From: Pseudomonadota bacterium
GTDB taxonomy: Bacteria; Desulfobacterota; Desulfovibrionia; Desulfovibrionales; Desulfovibrionaceae
Direction of reading: 5' to 3'
Assembly: GCA_023460395.1 (NCBI GenBank)
Contig: JAEWQB010000027.1
Span: 10,212 to 74,211 of the forward strand
DNA length: 64,000 nucleotides
The position numbers and the translations under genes were made by a program. Numbering within the stretch: the stretch's first letter is position 1; each line of letters begins with the position of its first letter. The notes under the pieces were generated by a model, which did not search any database, was not told the DNA's origin, and saw nothing but the letters and a program-made list of their open reading frames with translations. Of this stretch, positions 7,710 through 15,083 are shown piece after piece.

Positions 7710-9062
7710 ATGGCAACCGCGCAGTACGACGTAATCGTTCTTGGATCCGGCCCCGCCGGGGGTCACGTGGCTTCCCGCTGCCACGCGGCTGGCCTTTCTG
7801 TGGCGCTGGTGGAGAGCGACGGATTTGGCGGTGCATGTCCCCTCCGGGGATGCGAACCCAAAAAAGTATTGGCGGATGCAGCGGAAACCGTGGAACGCCT
7901 GCATAACACAGCGGGAACCGGTCCCGCTGGCGAAGCCCACATTGACTGGCCCAAACTTATGGCCTTCAAAAACACCTTCACCAGCACTCTGTCCGACAGG
8001 GTGGAACGGCACTACGCTCAAAAAGGCATTACACTGTATAAAGGAGCAGGCCGCTTTGCCACCCCCAACAGCATTGACGTGGGGGATACTCGGATCAGCG
8101 CATCCCGCATCTGCATCGCCACGGGGGCCACACCCCGCCCGCTTACTTTTCCCGGCAGCGAACGGCTCTCCACCAGCACGGAATTTTTGGATCTGCCGGA
8201 GCTTCCCAAGCGCATACTCTTCCTTGGCGGGGGGTTCATCGCATTTGAACTAGCACACATCGCCGCGGCGGCGGGAGCGCAGGTGCACATCGTCCAGCGC
8301 AGTAGCCGCGTGCTCAGACAATTTGATCCAGACCTTGTGGAACGGCTAACCACCCAAATGCAGCGCTTAGGGGTGGAGCTGCATACACAGGCCCCTCCCC
8401 GCTCACTTACCCGCAACGCGGACGGTCTGCTGGAACTGCGTGCCGGAGAACACGAAGAATTTCTGTTCACGGCGGATATGGTGGTTCATGGAGCCGGGCG
8501 CATACCGGATATAGCCAACCTGAATCTCGCCGCGGGTGAAGTGCAGCCACAGGGAAACGGCATTGCGGTAAACGAATTTTTGCAGAGCACATCCAATCCC
8601 GCAGTCTATGCCGCCGGAGACGCGGTGGGGCAGGGCCTGCCTCTTACTCCGGTAGCCACCCAACAGGCGGAAGCCGTGGCTACGAATATTATTAATGGCA
8701 ATACGCGGAGCATGCAGTATGGCGTTACCCCGTATGCGCTCTTCACCTACCCGCCCCTCGCCGCTGTGGGCATGACAGAGGCAAAAGCCCGCGAGCAGGG
8801 GCTGGACGTGGACGTGCGCACAGGTGACGCCGCCACATGGTCCGAATACAAACGCATAGGGCAGTCCTGCGCAGGCTATAAACTCATTGTCCACAGTCCA
8901 GACGGACGTCTGCTGGGTGCCCACGTGCTGGGCGACAGGGCGGAAGAAACCATTAACCTCTTTGCACTCGCTATCCGCGCCAATCTGACGATACACGATC
9001 TGCTTTCCATGACATGGGCCTATCCTTCCTTCGGGTATACCCTCCGGTACATGCTGCGCTGA
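7710..9062 (+). CDS. FAD/NAD(P) oxidoreductase of the disulfide-reductase family
   Basis: The 450-residue protein has an N-terminal FAD-binding motif GSGPAGGHVAS, a redox disulfide motif C43-PLRG-C48 followed by EPKK as in glutathione, mercuric and dihydrolipoamide reductases, an NAD(P) motif GGGFIAFELAH near residue 176 and a second FAD motif YAAGDAVG. The C-terminal dimerisation domain ends in TWAYPSFGYTLRYML, where classical disulfide reductases have the catalytic His-Glu pair (HPTxxE); both are absent. The substrate is therefore uncertain and probably not glutathione or lipoamide. ATG 7710 is chosen because AAGGAG lies at 7697-7702. It is a single-gene unit followed by a clear terminator. 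Confidence 0.85.
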   Translation: MATAQYDVIVLGSGPAGGHVASRCHAAGLSVALVESDGFGGACPLRGCEPKKVLADAAETVERLHNTAGTGPAGEAHIDWPKLMAFKNTFTSTLSDRVERHYAQKGITLYKGAGRFATPNSIDVGDTRISASRICIATGATPRPLTFPGSERLSTSTEFLDLPELPKRILFLGGGFIAFELAHIAAAAGAQVHIVQRSSRVLRQFDPDLVERLTTQMQRLGVELHTQAPPRSLTRNADGLLELRAGEHEEFLFTADMVVHGAGRIPDIANLNLAAGEVQPQGNGIAVNEFLQSTSNPAVYAAGDAVGQGLPLTPVATQQAEAVATNIINGNTRSMQYGVTPYALFTYPPLAAVGMTEAKAREQGLDVDVRTGDAATWSEYKRIGQSCAGYKLIVHSPDGRLLGAHVLGDRAEETINLFALAIRANLTIHDLLSMTWAYPSFGYTLRYMLR

Positions 9063-9075
9063 TCACCGCATTACG

Positions 9076-9112
9076 GGGGAGCCTTTACCCAAACAGAGAG
9101 GCTCCCCTTTTT
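9076..9112 (+). terminator. Intrinsic terminator
   Basis: GGGGAGCC at 9076-9083 pairs with GGCTCCCC at 9100-9107 and is followed by TTTTT, directly after the FAD oxidoreductase gene. Confidence 0.85.
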
Positions 9113-9137
9113 CACCTTTCGAGTTTCCGCGCTGCTA

Positions 9138-10118
9138 TCATTTGGGGAGCACTATCCCTTCGGCAGGCGGTTGACCGGAGGCACTTATGAGGTCGCACAT
9201 GCGCTGATACCGGGTATTTATCCGCACAAAATCGCGCACGCGCCGGGGAAAAGACGCGCCTTGCCGCTCCACACGGGTGGAAAACAGCTCACAGGCAAAG
9301 CAGTAGAGTTCGTGATCCGCCGCATTCAGTTCCATAGCGAGTGCCCGGTCTTCATCGCTGACGGGCAGATCCGCGCCGTCCCCCGCTCCGTGCGGCGCAG
9401 GCCCCACCTCGGCGGAGTCTGTGCCTGACATTGCGACAGGTATGGTCGCGGCTCCCGGCTTGGCACCGTCTTCCGCGCCTCCGGTCACTGCGGGATCGCC
9501 GATTTCCCCTTGGGAAACCGGCACCAGTGCGTTGTGCCGCTCATGATATAAGGAAGTAAGGCCCATAGCGTCCGCCAATATGAGCAGACTCTCGTCAAAT
9601 CTCTCCTGAATGCCCACCACCGTAAATTCATGCTCCAAATTATGTTTAGCCATCTCCAACTCCCGGCGGGGGAAACGCTCCACGGGCAACCCTTCGCCGG
9701 AAAAAAAACGCGTCATGAAGTTCTTACCCCGGTACACCAAACGCTGATGCCCGCTGAGTAAATACTCCCGAAAATTAATCCTATTATCGTTTAAAAACGT
9801 GTACATATGATTAGCGCGCCACGTTTTTAAAAACCGATATTCAGAAATCAGCCGGCTCACAGGATCGCGTAAAAAGGTGAAGACCCGCACATCCCGGTCG
9901 TACATACGCGGCGGGCGGTAGGATTGCAGAAAAAGATGTCCTTGAATCAGCCGCACGCTGTCTAGTTGACGCGGCTCCAAATGACGCGCAGCCCGGTAGT
10001 CTTCGGCCCGGTAGACGCTCAAAATTTCTTGCGGTGCAAAATTATCCCGCAAAATGGCATTCAGTGTGGTTCCCGCAGTACGGGGAAGATGCAGGAAGAA
10101 CCAGAGGGGGTCGTGCAT
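9138..10118 (-). CDS. Sulfotransferase family protein
   Basis: The 326-residue protein opens with FFLHLPRTAGTTLN, the 5'-phosphosulfate-binding loop of PAPS-dependent sulfotransferases, and has the 3'-phosphate motif TFLRDPVSRLISEYRF near residue 83, as in the heparan-sulfate 2-O type (Sulfotransfer_2). This family moves sulfate from PAPS to sugars or other acceptors. No signal peptide or membrane segment is evident, so it is predicted cytoplasmic. Between about residues 200 and 255 lies an Ala/Gly/Asp-rich low-complexity stretch that looks like a linker insertion. The acceptor is unknown; no polysaccharide gene cluster is adjacent. Confidence 0.82.
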   Translation of the reverse strand: MHDPLWFFLHLPRTAGTTLNAILRDNFAPQEILSVYRAEDYRAARHLEPRQLDSVRLIQGHLFLQSYRPPRMYDRDVRVFTFLRDPVSRLISEYRFLKTWRANHMYTFLNDNRINFREYLLSGHQRLVYRGKNFMTRFFSGEGLPVERFPRRELEMAKHNLEHEFTVVGIQERFDESLLILADAMGLTSLYHERHNALVPVSQGEIGDPAVTGGAEDGAKPGAATIPVAMSGTDSAEVGPAPHGAGDGADLPVSDEDRALAMELNAADHELYCFACELFSTRVERQGASFPRRVRDFVRINTRYQRMCDLISASGQPPAEGIVLPK

Positions 10119-10475
10119 GGGTGGTCCGGGGTATTCGCGTTGCCAGATTGACCGTCAGTGTTGCCTATTTCCCCGTGTGCGGCAACTGCAAACTAATTCA
10201 TACTTCTTTTGTAGGAAAAGCCTTGCCAAATTCATACAAAATAAGTAGGGTTTCATCGCAGGCCAACAAAAGCCTTGCCACAGTAGAGTTCTGCCGTGTT
10301 TCCCCCATGGATAACACGGAGCATTCCGCAACTTTTGGCCCTGCTACATAAACCCTTACTGGGTATGTGTACCACTGCGTCACATTCACGACCATGTTGG
10401 GGAACGCACGCAAATAATTCATACTTTTAAAGTATGATATATGACAGACACGTATACCCCTGAAGGAGGCTGGTC
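10119..10475. other. Intergenic region with repeated AATTCATAC motifs
   Basis: This 357-bp region separates two divergent genes. It is more AT-rich than its surroundings and carries three copies of AATTCATAC at 10195-10203, 10229-10237 and 10416-10424; the last is part of a perfect palindrome. I found no convincing gene in it: the minus-strand frame at 10198-10422 has no ribosome site. Confidence 0.6.
10419..10437. promoter_or_regulatory. Perfect 19-bp palindrome, probable operator
   Basis: The sequence TCATACTTTTAAAGTATGA is a perfect inverted repeat around a single central base. It lies 39 bp before the start of the small WDMW gene, where an operator or core promoter element would sit. Its half-site CATAC recurs twice upstream. 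The regulator is unknown; one of the two nearby Rrf2 proteins is a candidate. Confidence 0.6.
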
Positions 10476-10667
10476 ATGGCTGCACAACAATGTACCCGTC
10501 AAGATGAGGCCAACATGCCCAAGAACTGGGACATGTGGACCTGTTTTAACAAAACCCGCTGGGAACGCCGCGCCAAAGAACGCGCGGAGTCCCCCCGTGA
10601 GCCGGAGCAGGCCACGGAGAATCGCCCCATGGACTGGGATATGTGGAACTCCTCGCGCCAACGATAA
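10476..10667 (+). CDS. Small hypothetical protein with two WDMW motifs
   Basis: This 63-residue hydrophilic protein is not recognised. ATG 10476 has an excellent ribosome site (AAGGAGG at 10463-10469), which is the main reason to believe it. The protein contains the same short motif twice, MPKNWDMWT near residues 14-22 and RPMDWDMWN near 50-58, separated by a basic, charged segment (RWERRAKERAE). There is no signal peptide or membrane segment. It lies behind a perfect palindrome and ahead of two Rrf2 regulator genes and the SQR operon. A duplicated tryptophan motif in such a short protein suggests a binding or docking role, but this is guesswork. Confidence 0.6.
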   Translation: MAAQQCTRQDEANMPKNWDMWTCFNKTRWERRAKERAESPREPEQATENRPMDWDMWNSSRQR

Positions 10668-10982
10668 CCGGAGCGGGACTTTCCGGCAGAAGGTGAACAA
10701 GGCGGGGCGTCCTTCACAAGGCATGTATGGGCGCTCCTCCTCGTCGGATTCCAAACCGCACGCTCCGTCCCCGCGCCACTCTGCGCCCTGTTGTTGACGC
10801 CGCCCCACGGGGCATGTAGGAATAAGCACGTGTCGGAAACTGCCGCCATGTGCGCCCGCCACCGCGCCGTCTTCTCACGTTCCTGCGAATTACGGCGGCA
10901 TTCGGAGTCTCATGCGTACATACCGTTCCCCGGTACCCATAGGACACGCGCCCTACGCCACCCTTTACCGACGACTCGCGCT
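10668..10982. other. Intergenic region, no recognisable content
   Basis: These 315 bp between the small WDMW gene and the first Rrf2 gene hold only a weak CCGGA/TCCGG stem right after the stop codon. No gene, clear promoter or clear operator was seen. Confidence 0.5.
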
Positions 10983-11414
10983 ATGAAACTCTCCGCCCGC
11001 ACCCGCTACGCCACTCGTCTGCTGCTCGACCTTGCTATGCATGGCGATGGGGAGAACCCGGTCACCACCACAACGCTCTCAGAGCATTCTGGGATCTCCG
11101 TGCAATTTATTGAGCAGATACTCAAACCGCTCAAAAAATCCGGTCTTGTGTCCAGCGTCCGGGGCGCCTCTGGGGGCCACCTGCTCACGCAAACACCGGA
11201 AACCATCTCCATAGGCGATATTATCCGCGTCATGGAGGGGGGCATAGACCTCACGCACTGTTGTCAGGAAGCCATTGCCAAAGACTGTCCACGCATGGGC
11301 AAATGTCTTACGCGTGTGGTCTGGCTTCGCGCTTCCCGCGCACTGGCCCGCGAACTGGACGCCATCACACTGGCAGACCTCGCGCACGGTGACATTACCC
11401 TAGACGACGAATAG
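10983..11414 (+). CDS. Rrf2-family transcriptional regulator (first copy)
   Basis: The 143-residue protein matches the Rrf2 family: N-terminal winged helix with SARTRYATRLLLDLAMH, recognition region SGISVQFIEQILKPLKKSGL, wing SVRGASGGHLL and the motif GDIIRVMEGG. It has the cysteine set HCCQEAIAKDCPRMGKC at about residues 89-105, in the place where IscR and NsrR hold an Fe-S cluster. ATG 10983 starts where the family usually starts, but no good ribosome site precedes it. It is closely similar to the second Rrf2 gene downstream, so the pair arose by duplication or the two work together. Likely role: sensing redox, sulfide or Fe-S state and controlling the adjacent SQR operon. Confidence 0.85.
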   Translation: MKLSARTRYATRLLLDLAMHGDGENPVTTTTLSEHSGISVQFIEQILKPLKKSGLVSSVRGASGGHLLTQTPETISIGDIIRVMEGGIDLTHCCQEAIAKDCPRMGKCLTRVVWLRASRALARELDAITLADLAHGDITLDDE

Positions 11415-11471
11415 CCCCGGCAACACACCAGCCCCTGTCCGGCTGCGTAGTTTTACGCGCCGTTTACGCCC

Positions 11472-11513
11472 CAGTTGTGCCATAGTTGTGCCCCAGTTGC
11501 GCACAGTTACGCA
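11472..11513 (+). repeat. Four degenerate 10-11 bp direct repeats
   Basis: The unit CAGTTGTGCCA is followed by TAGTTGTGCCC, CAGTTGCGCA and CAGTTACGCA back to back. The core AGTT[GA][TC]GC is kept in all four. The function is unknown; it could be a cooperative protein-binding site. Confidence 0.5.
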
Positions 11514-11760
11514 CGGGTGCGCCCTCCGCTGCCCCCGCAGTTCTCCCCACACTCCTCCCAAACTCGTCCCGCAGTCTTCCCACAATTCTCCAATTCCCCC
11601 AGCACTCGCGGCTGCCAGAGCGGCGTCTCCGCCGTATCTCAACAAACAAACTTCTCATAAAAAATACGGCAACTATTTTATTTATCAAGAAATATTGTCA
11701 AGAGGCTCCGCTTGACACACTGTTCACTTTCCATTAATCCAGACATAGCGAATCCAGATA

Positions 11761-11780
11761 AATTTAATCTGAATTAAATT
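11761..11780. promoter_or_regulatory. AT-rich 20-bp palindrome, probable Rrf2 operator
   Basis: AATTTAATCTGAATTAAATT has perfect 8-bp arms around CTGA. It lies about 130 bp before the second rrf2 gene in otherwise GC-rich DNA. Rrf2-type regulators commonly bind AT-rich inverted repeats, and autoregulation is usual in the family, so this is a likely operator; that assignment is inference. Confidence 0.5.
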
Positions 11781-11911
11781 AATCTGCATTGATTCACTCT
11801 GATTGACCGCCCTGCCAGCGTGGCGGGCCTTCCCCATCGTTACGGAACTACCCGGCGCGATGCAACGGAAACCGCCTACCCACATAGGGCGGCATAGCAC
11901 TGGGGGTTCTC

Positions 11912-12331
11912 ATGAGGATTTCCACCACGGCCCACTACGCTTCGCGCCTACTGGCGCAACTGGCCATGCACGACTCCGACAAGCCCGTACCGGCTGCCGC
12001 GTTGTCTGACAGCACCGGTATTTCCGTTAAATTCATCGAAAAAATTATCCGCCCGCTCAAAAGCGCGGGGTTCGTCCGCAGCGTGCGCGGCGCATCCGGC
12101 GGTCACATGCTGTGCATCCGCCCGGAAGACGTAACGCTGGGGCAAGTGCTCCGCGTTATGGAAGGTGGAGTGCAGCCCCCCCACTGCTGCCCCGATCACC
12201 AGTGCGGCGAGCACGACTGCAACGCCCGCAGCGCGTGGAACAACGTAACGCAGGCGCTGGAACAGACACTTGAGTCCATCACGCTTGCCGACCTCATGAA
12301 AGACAACCTTACCGCCTATCCGTGCCAGTAA
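11912..12331 (+). CDS. Rrf2-family transcriptional regulator (second copy)
   Basis: This 139-residue Rrf2 protein parallels the first copy: STAHYASRLLAQLAMH, TGISVKFIEKIIRPLKSAGF, SVRGASGGHML and LGQVLRVMEGG. Its cysteine motif HCCPDHQCGEHDC differs in spacing and is richer in His and Cys, which suggests a different cluster or ligand. ATG 11912 follows GGGGG at a suitable distance. The gene precedes the SQR-DUF1641 operon in the same direction and probably regulates it. Having two distinct Rrf2 paralogues in tandem here is a notable arrangement. Confidence 0.87.
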   Translation: MRISTTAHYASRLLAQLAMHDSDKPVPAAALSDSTGISVKFIEKIIRPLKSAGFVRSVRGASGGHMLCIRPEDVTLGQVLRVMEGGVQPPHCCPDHQCGEHDCNARSAWNNVTQALEQTLESITLADLMKDNLTAYPCQ

Positions 12332-12533
12332 TGCCGCACAGGCATGCGGGGCGCGGGGTACTAGCTACAACGTGAGCCGTATATGCGGCGCAACCAATGC
12401 CTCAGTTGAACGGAGAATACCCTTCCCCCCAAGGGAATGTGGCCCCCTTTCACCTGTCCGCACACAAGGCTTCCGATACCGGGGGCAAACAATAACACGT
12501 GCTTTGGAAGAGCATTCGACAAGGAGACCTGGC

Positions 12534-13778
12534 ATGAAGAAACTGCTCATTCTCGGTTCCGGTTCCGGCGGCACCATGGTCGCGGCCAAAATGCGCAAGC
12601 TGCTGGCGGAATCCGAATGGGATATCACCATCATCGACCGCGACCCCGTTCACCACTATCAGCCCGGCTGGCTGTTTGTTCCCTTCGGCATCTACACGCT
12701 GAAGGATTGCGTAAAGCCCAAGTCCGATTTCATTCCCCGCGGTGTCAACTTTGTTCTCGATACCATCGTCAACATCGACCCCGCATCCAAGACCGTCACC
12801 ACCAAAAACGGCAGCTATGAATATGACTACATGGTCATTTCCACCGGCTGCCGCATCATGCCTGAAGAAATTGAAGGCATGTCCGATGGCTGGCGCAAGA
12901 ACATCTTCGACTTCTACACCCCTGACGGCGCGGCAGCCCTGTGTACAGAGATGCACAACTTCAAAAAGGGCCGCATGGTGTTCAACATCGCCGAAATGCC
13001 CATCAAGTGCCCCGTCGCTCCGCTCGAATTCGTCTACATGGCAGACTGGTTCTTCACCAAGATGGGTGTGCGCAAAGACGTGGAAATTGAGCTGGTGACT
13101 CCGCTTACCGGCGCATTTACCAAGGCTGTGGCTGCCGACGTGTTGGGCAAGCTGTGCGACCAGAAGAACATTAAAGTGGTGCCCAACTTCGTACTCGACA
13201 ACGTGGACGCCGAAAACAAGGTGCTCGTGGACGTGACGGGCAACGAACTCAACTACGACATGTGCGTGTCCATTCCGCCAAACTTCGGCCAGCAGGTCAT
13301 AGAAGATTCCGGCATCGGCGACGCCATGATGTATGTGCCCACCGACAACGCCACCCTGCGGGCCGAGCAGATGGAAAATGTGTACGTGTTGGGTGACACC
13401 ACCAACGTGCCCACCTCTAAAGCCGGTTCCGTGGCTCACTTCGAGTGCGACATTGTGTGCGCCAACCTGCACGCCGAAATCTGCGGACAGGAACCACACC
13501 ACCACTTTGACGGTCACTCCAACTGCTTCATCGTTACCGGATTCGGCAAGGCATCCCTTATCGACTTCAACTACACGGTGGAGCCGCTGCCCGGCAAATT
13601 CCCCCTGCCCGGCGTAGGCCCCTTCGACCTGCTGGGCGAAAGCCGCACAAACTACTACGGCAAGCTCATGTTCCGTTGGATTTACTTCAACCTGATGATG
13701 AAGGGACACGAACTGCCGTTCGAGCCTGACATGTACATGGCTGGCAAGCTCGACGTCCGCAAGAACAAGAAAGCTTAG
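12534..13778 (+). CDS. Sulfide:quinone oxidoreductase-like flavoprotein
   Basis: The 414-residue protein has an N-terminal FAD motif ILGSGSGGTMVAAKM, the segment HYQPGWLFVPFGI typical of SQR and flavocytochrome-c sulfide dehydrogenases, a second nucleotide motif VYVLGDTTNVPTSKAG, and candidate redox cysteines C159 (in PIKCPVAPLEFVY) and C331 (in HSNCFIVTG). SQR oxidises sulfide and passes electrons to membrane quinone. ATG 12534 is preceded by AAGGAG at 12521-12526; the open frame upstream of it is not coding-like. DUF1641 follows 11 bp later. In a sulfide-producing organism this may act in sulfide detoxification or sulfur signalling rather than energy gain. Confidence 0.85.
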   Translation: MKKLLILGSGSGGTMVAAKMRKLLAESEWDITIIDRDPVHHYQPGWLFVPFGIYTLKDCVKPKSDFIPRGVNFVLDTIVNIDPASKTVTTKNGSYEYDYMVISTGCRIMPEEIEGMSDGWRKNIFDFYTPDGAAALCTEMHNFKKGRMVFNIAEMPIKCPVAPLEFVYMADWFFTKMGVRKDVEIELVTPLTGAFTKAVAADVLGKLCDQKNIKVVPNFVLDNVDAENKVLVDVTGNELNYDMCVSIPPNFGQQVIEDSGIGDAMMYVPTDNATLRAEQMENVYVLGDTTNVPTSKAGSVAHFECDIVCANLHAEICGQEPHHHFDGHSNCFIVTGFGKASLIDFNYTVEPLPGKFPLPGVGPFDLLGESRTNYYGKLMFRWIYFNLMMKGHELPFEPDMYMAGKLDVRKNKKA

Positions 13779-13789
13779 GGGCGCTGAAA

Positions 13790-14392
13790 ATGACCAACGA
13801 AGAACGCATTCTCGAACGCCTCGAGTCGCTTGAGCAGAAGATAAGCATGATGCACAGTCGTGCGGAAACCATGCAGGATCTTCAAGAAACCATCACCCCC
13901 ATTGTGCGGGACGTGATGAACAATGTCATGCTCAAGAACTTCGCAGACGTGCAGGAACGCTGCACCATGGAAGATCTGGGCGCGCTTTCCAAGCGCTTCC
14001 TCATGAGCGTCCGCGATCTCACGTGGCTGCTGGAATCCATGGAAAACATGGTGGAACTGTGGCGCACCTGCGAACCCATGATTAAACCCACCTTCCTCGC
14101 CTCCATCGAAAAATTCGATGAGTTGGAGCAGAAAGGTGTGTTCGCTGCCGTGGGTGCCTTGGGCGAAGCCATGGGCGGTATAACTGAAAAATACACCCCG
14201 GAGGAATTCGGCCGCATGGGCACCGCACTGGTGAACATGGCCGGACTGCTGGAACGCCTCGCCGATGCAGACCTGCAACATGCTCCCAGCGTTAGCCCGC
14301 TGGGCATGGTGGGCAAGCTGCATAGCAAGGAATCCAAACAGGCTCTGGGCATTATGACCGAGTTGCTTACCGCTCTGGGCAAGCGAAAGTAG
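13790..14392 (+). CDS. DUF1641 protein, SQR partner
   Basis: The 200-residue protein is mainly helical and contains the DUF1641 region (about residues 60-150: LWRTCEPMIKPTFLAS, GALGEAMGGITEKYTPEEFGRMG). Members of this family commonly sit beside SQR or formate-dehydrogenase-like genes and have no known activity. A short coiled-coil-like start (ERILERLESLEQKI) precedes the domain. It is co-transcribed with SQR (11-bp gap) and may anchor or regulate the flavoprotein at the membrane, which is inference. No membrane segment is evident. Confidence 0.85.
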   Translation: MTNEERILERLESLEQKISMMHSRAETMQDLQETITPIVRDVMNNVMLKNFADVQERCTMEDLGALSKRFLMSVRDLTWLLESMENMVELWRTCEPMIKPTFLASIEKFDELEQKGVFAAVGALGEAMGGITEKYTPEEFGRMGTALVNMAGLLERLADADLQHAPSVSPLGMVGKLHSKESKQALGIMTELLTALGKRK

Positions 14393-14495
14393 CTCGTACA
14401 AATCCGGTTTTTCCGGTTCCCCTCCTCCCGGTGCGGACGCTGCTCCCGCCGGGAGAGCGGGGACGAAAAACCTGTGAACATGGGAGGAAGAAGCC

Positions 14496-14849
14496 ATGTC
14501 AAAAAAAATCCTTATCGTGGACGACGATCCGCAGAGTGTCGCGTTTCTGGAAGATATCCTGCGTGACAACAACTACAGCACCTGCACCGCGTTTTCTTGT
14601 GCGGACGGTCTGGAAAAAGTTAGGCAGGAAAAGCCCGACCTCGTACTGCTGGATATGGAAATGCCCGGCAAGGGCGGAACCATGTTTTACGTAAGCATGC
14701 GCCGCGAAGAGACTATCCGCGATACCCCGGTCATCGTGGTAAGCGGAGTGGGACCACGCCCGCCAGCCTTGCGCACGGGCATTCCCACCCTCTCAAAACC
14801 TGTGGACATTCCCGCGCTGCTGAACACCGTGGCGGAACGCGTGGCATAA
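14496..14849 (+). CDS. Single-domain response regulator
   Basis: This 117-residue CheY-like receiver has the acidic pocket DDDP (residues 8-11), phosphoacceptor Asp in LVLLDMEMPGKGG, Ser in VVVSG and Lys in TLSKPVD. No output domain is present, so it either acts through protein contacts or relays phosphate. It lies 103 bp after DUF1641 and is followed by a sensor kinase in the same direction, its probable partner. The start is supported by GGGAGGAAG upstream. Confidence 0.88.
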   Translation: MSKKILIVDDDPQSVAFLEDILRDNNYSTCTAFSCADGLEKVRQEKPDLVLLDMEMPGKGGTMFYVSMRREETIRDTPVIVVSGVGPRPPALRTGIPTLSKPVDIPALLNTVAERVA

Positions 14850-14882
14850 GGCCGCGTTCCTGCTGTAATCAGCCGCAGCGGC

Positions 14883-14912
14883 TCCCCGTCCACACGTGCG
14901 GGGGAATTTTTT
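14883..14912 (+). terminator. Possible intrinsic terminator
   Basis: CCCCG at 14884-14888 can pair with CGGGG at 14899-14903 and is followed by TTTTTT. The stem is short, so this may be only a partial terminator between the receiver gene and the kinase gene. Confidence 0.45.
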
Positions 14913-15083
14913 GTGGTCGCAGGCGCTGTGCCTTACGGGAGTATCGTTCCCCGGCGCGCAGCCACCGGACTGCGTCGCCATGGCAGGGTGCCGCATACTC
15001 CGGCGCCACGTTTTCTAGCCCGTCGCCGATACTCCAGCGCCAGCTCCGCTGTCGCCTCTTCGGTCGCCGTTGAGGTATTCCGT

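Larger units (their letters stand above)
11415..11911. other. Regulatory intergenic region between two rrf2 genes
   Basis: This 497-bp gap contains a run of four degenerate repeats near 11472-11513, a possible -35 box TTGACA at 11712-11717 with a weak TTAATC-like -10, and a very AT-rich palindrome at 11761-11780. No gene with a ribosome site was found. It most likely holds the promoter and operators for the second rrf2 gene and the SQR operon. Confidence 0.55.

Noticed and set aside
10198..10422. 74-codon minus-strand frame between the sulfotransferase and the small WDMW gene
   Set aside because: Its start lies inside the palindrome, no ribosome site precedes it, and it resembles no family.
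12450..13709. 419-codon frame opposite the SQR gene
   Set aside because: It is the antisense shadow of a clearly real SQR gene; it is His/Val-rich in the way shadows of GC-rich genes are.
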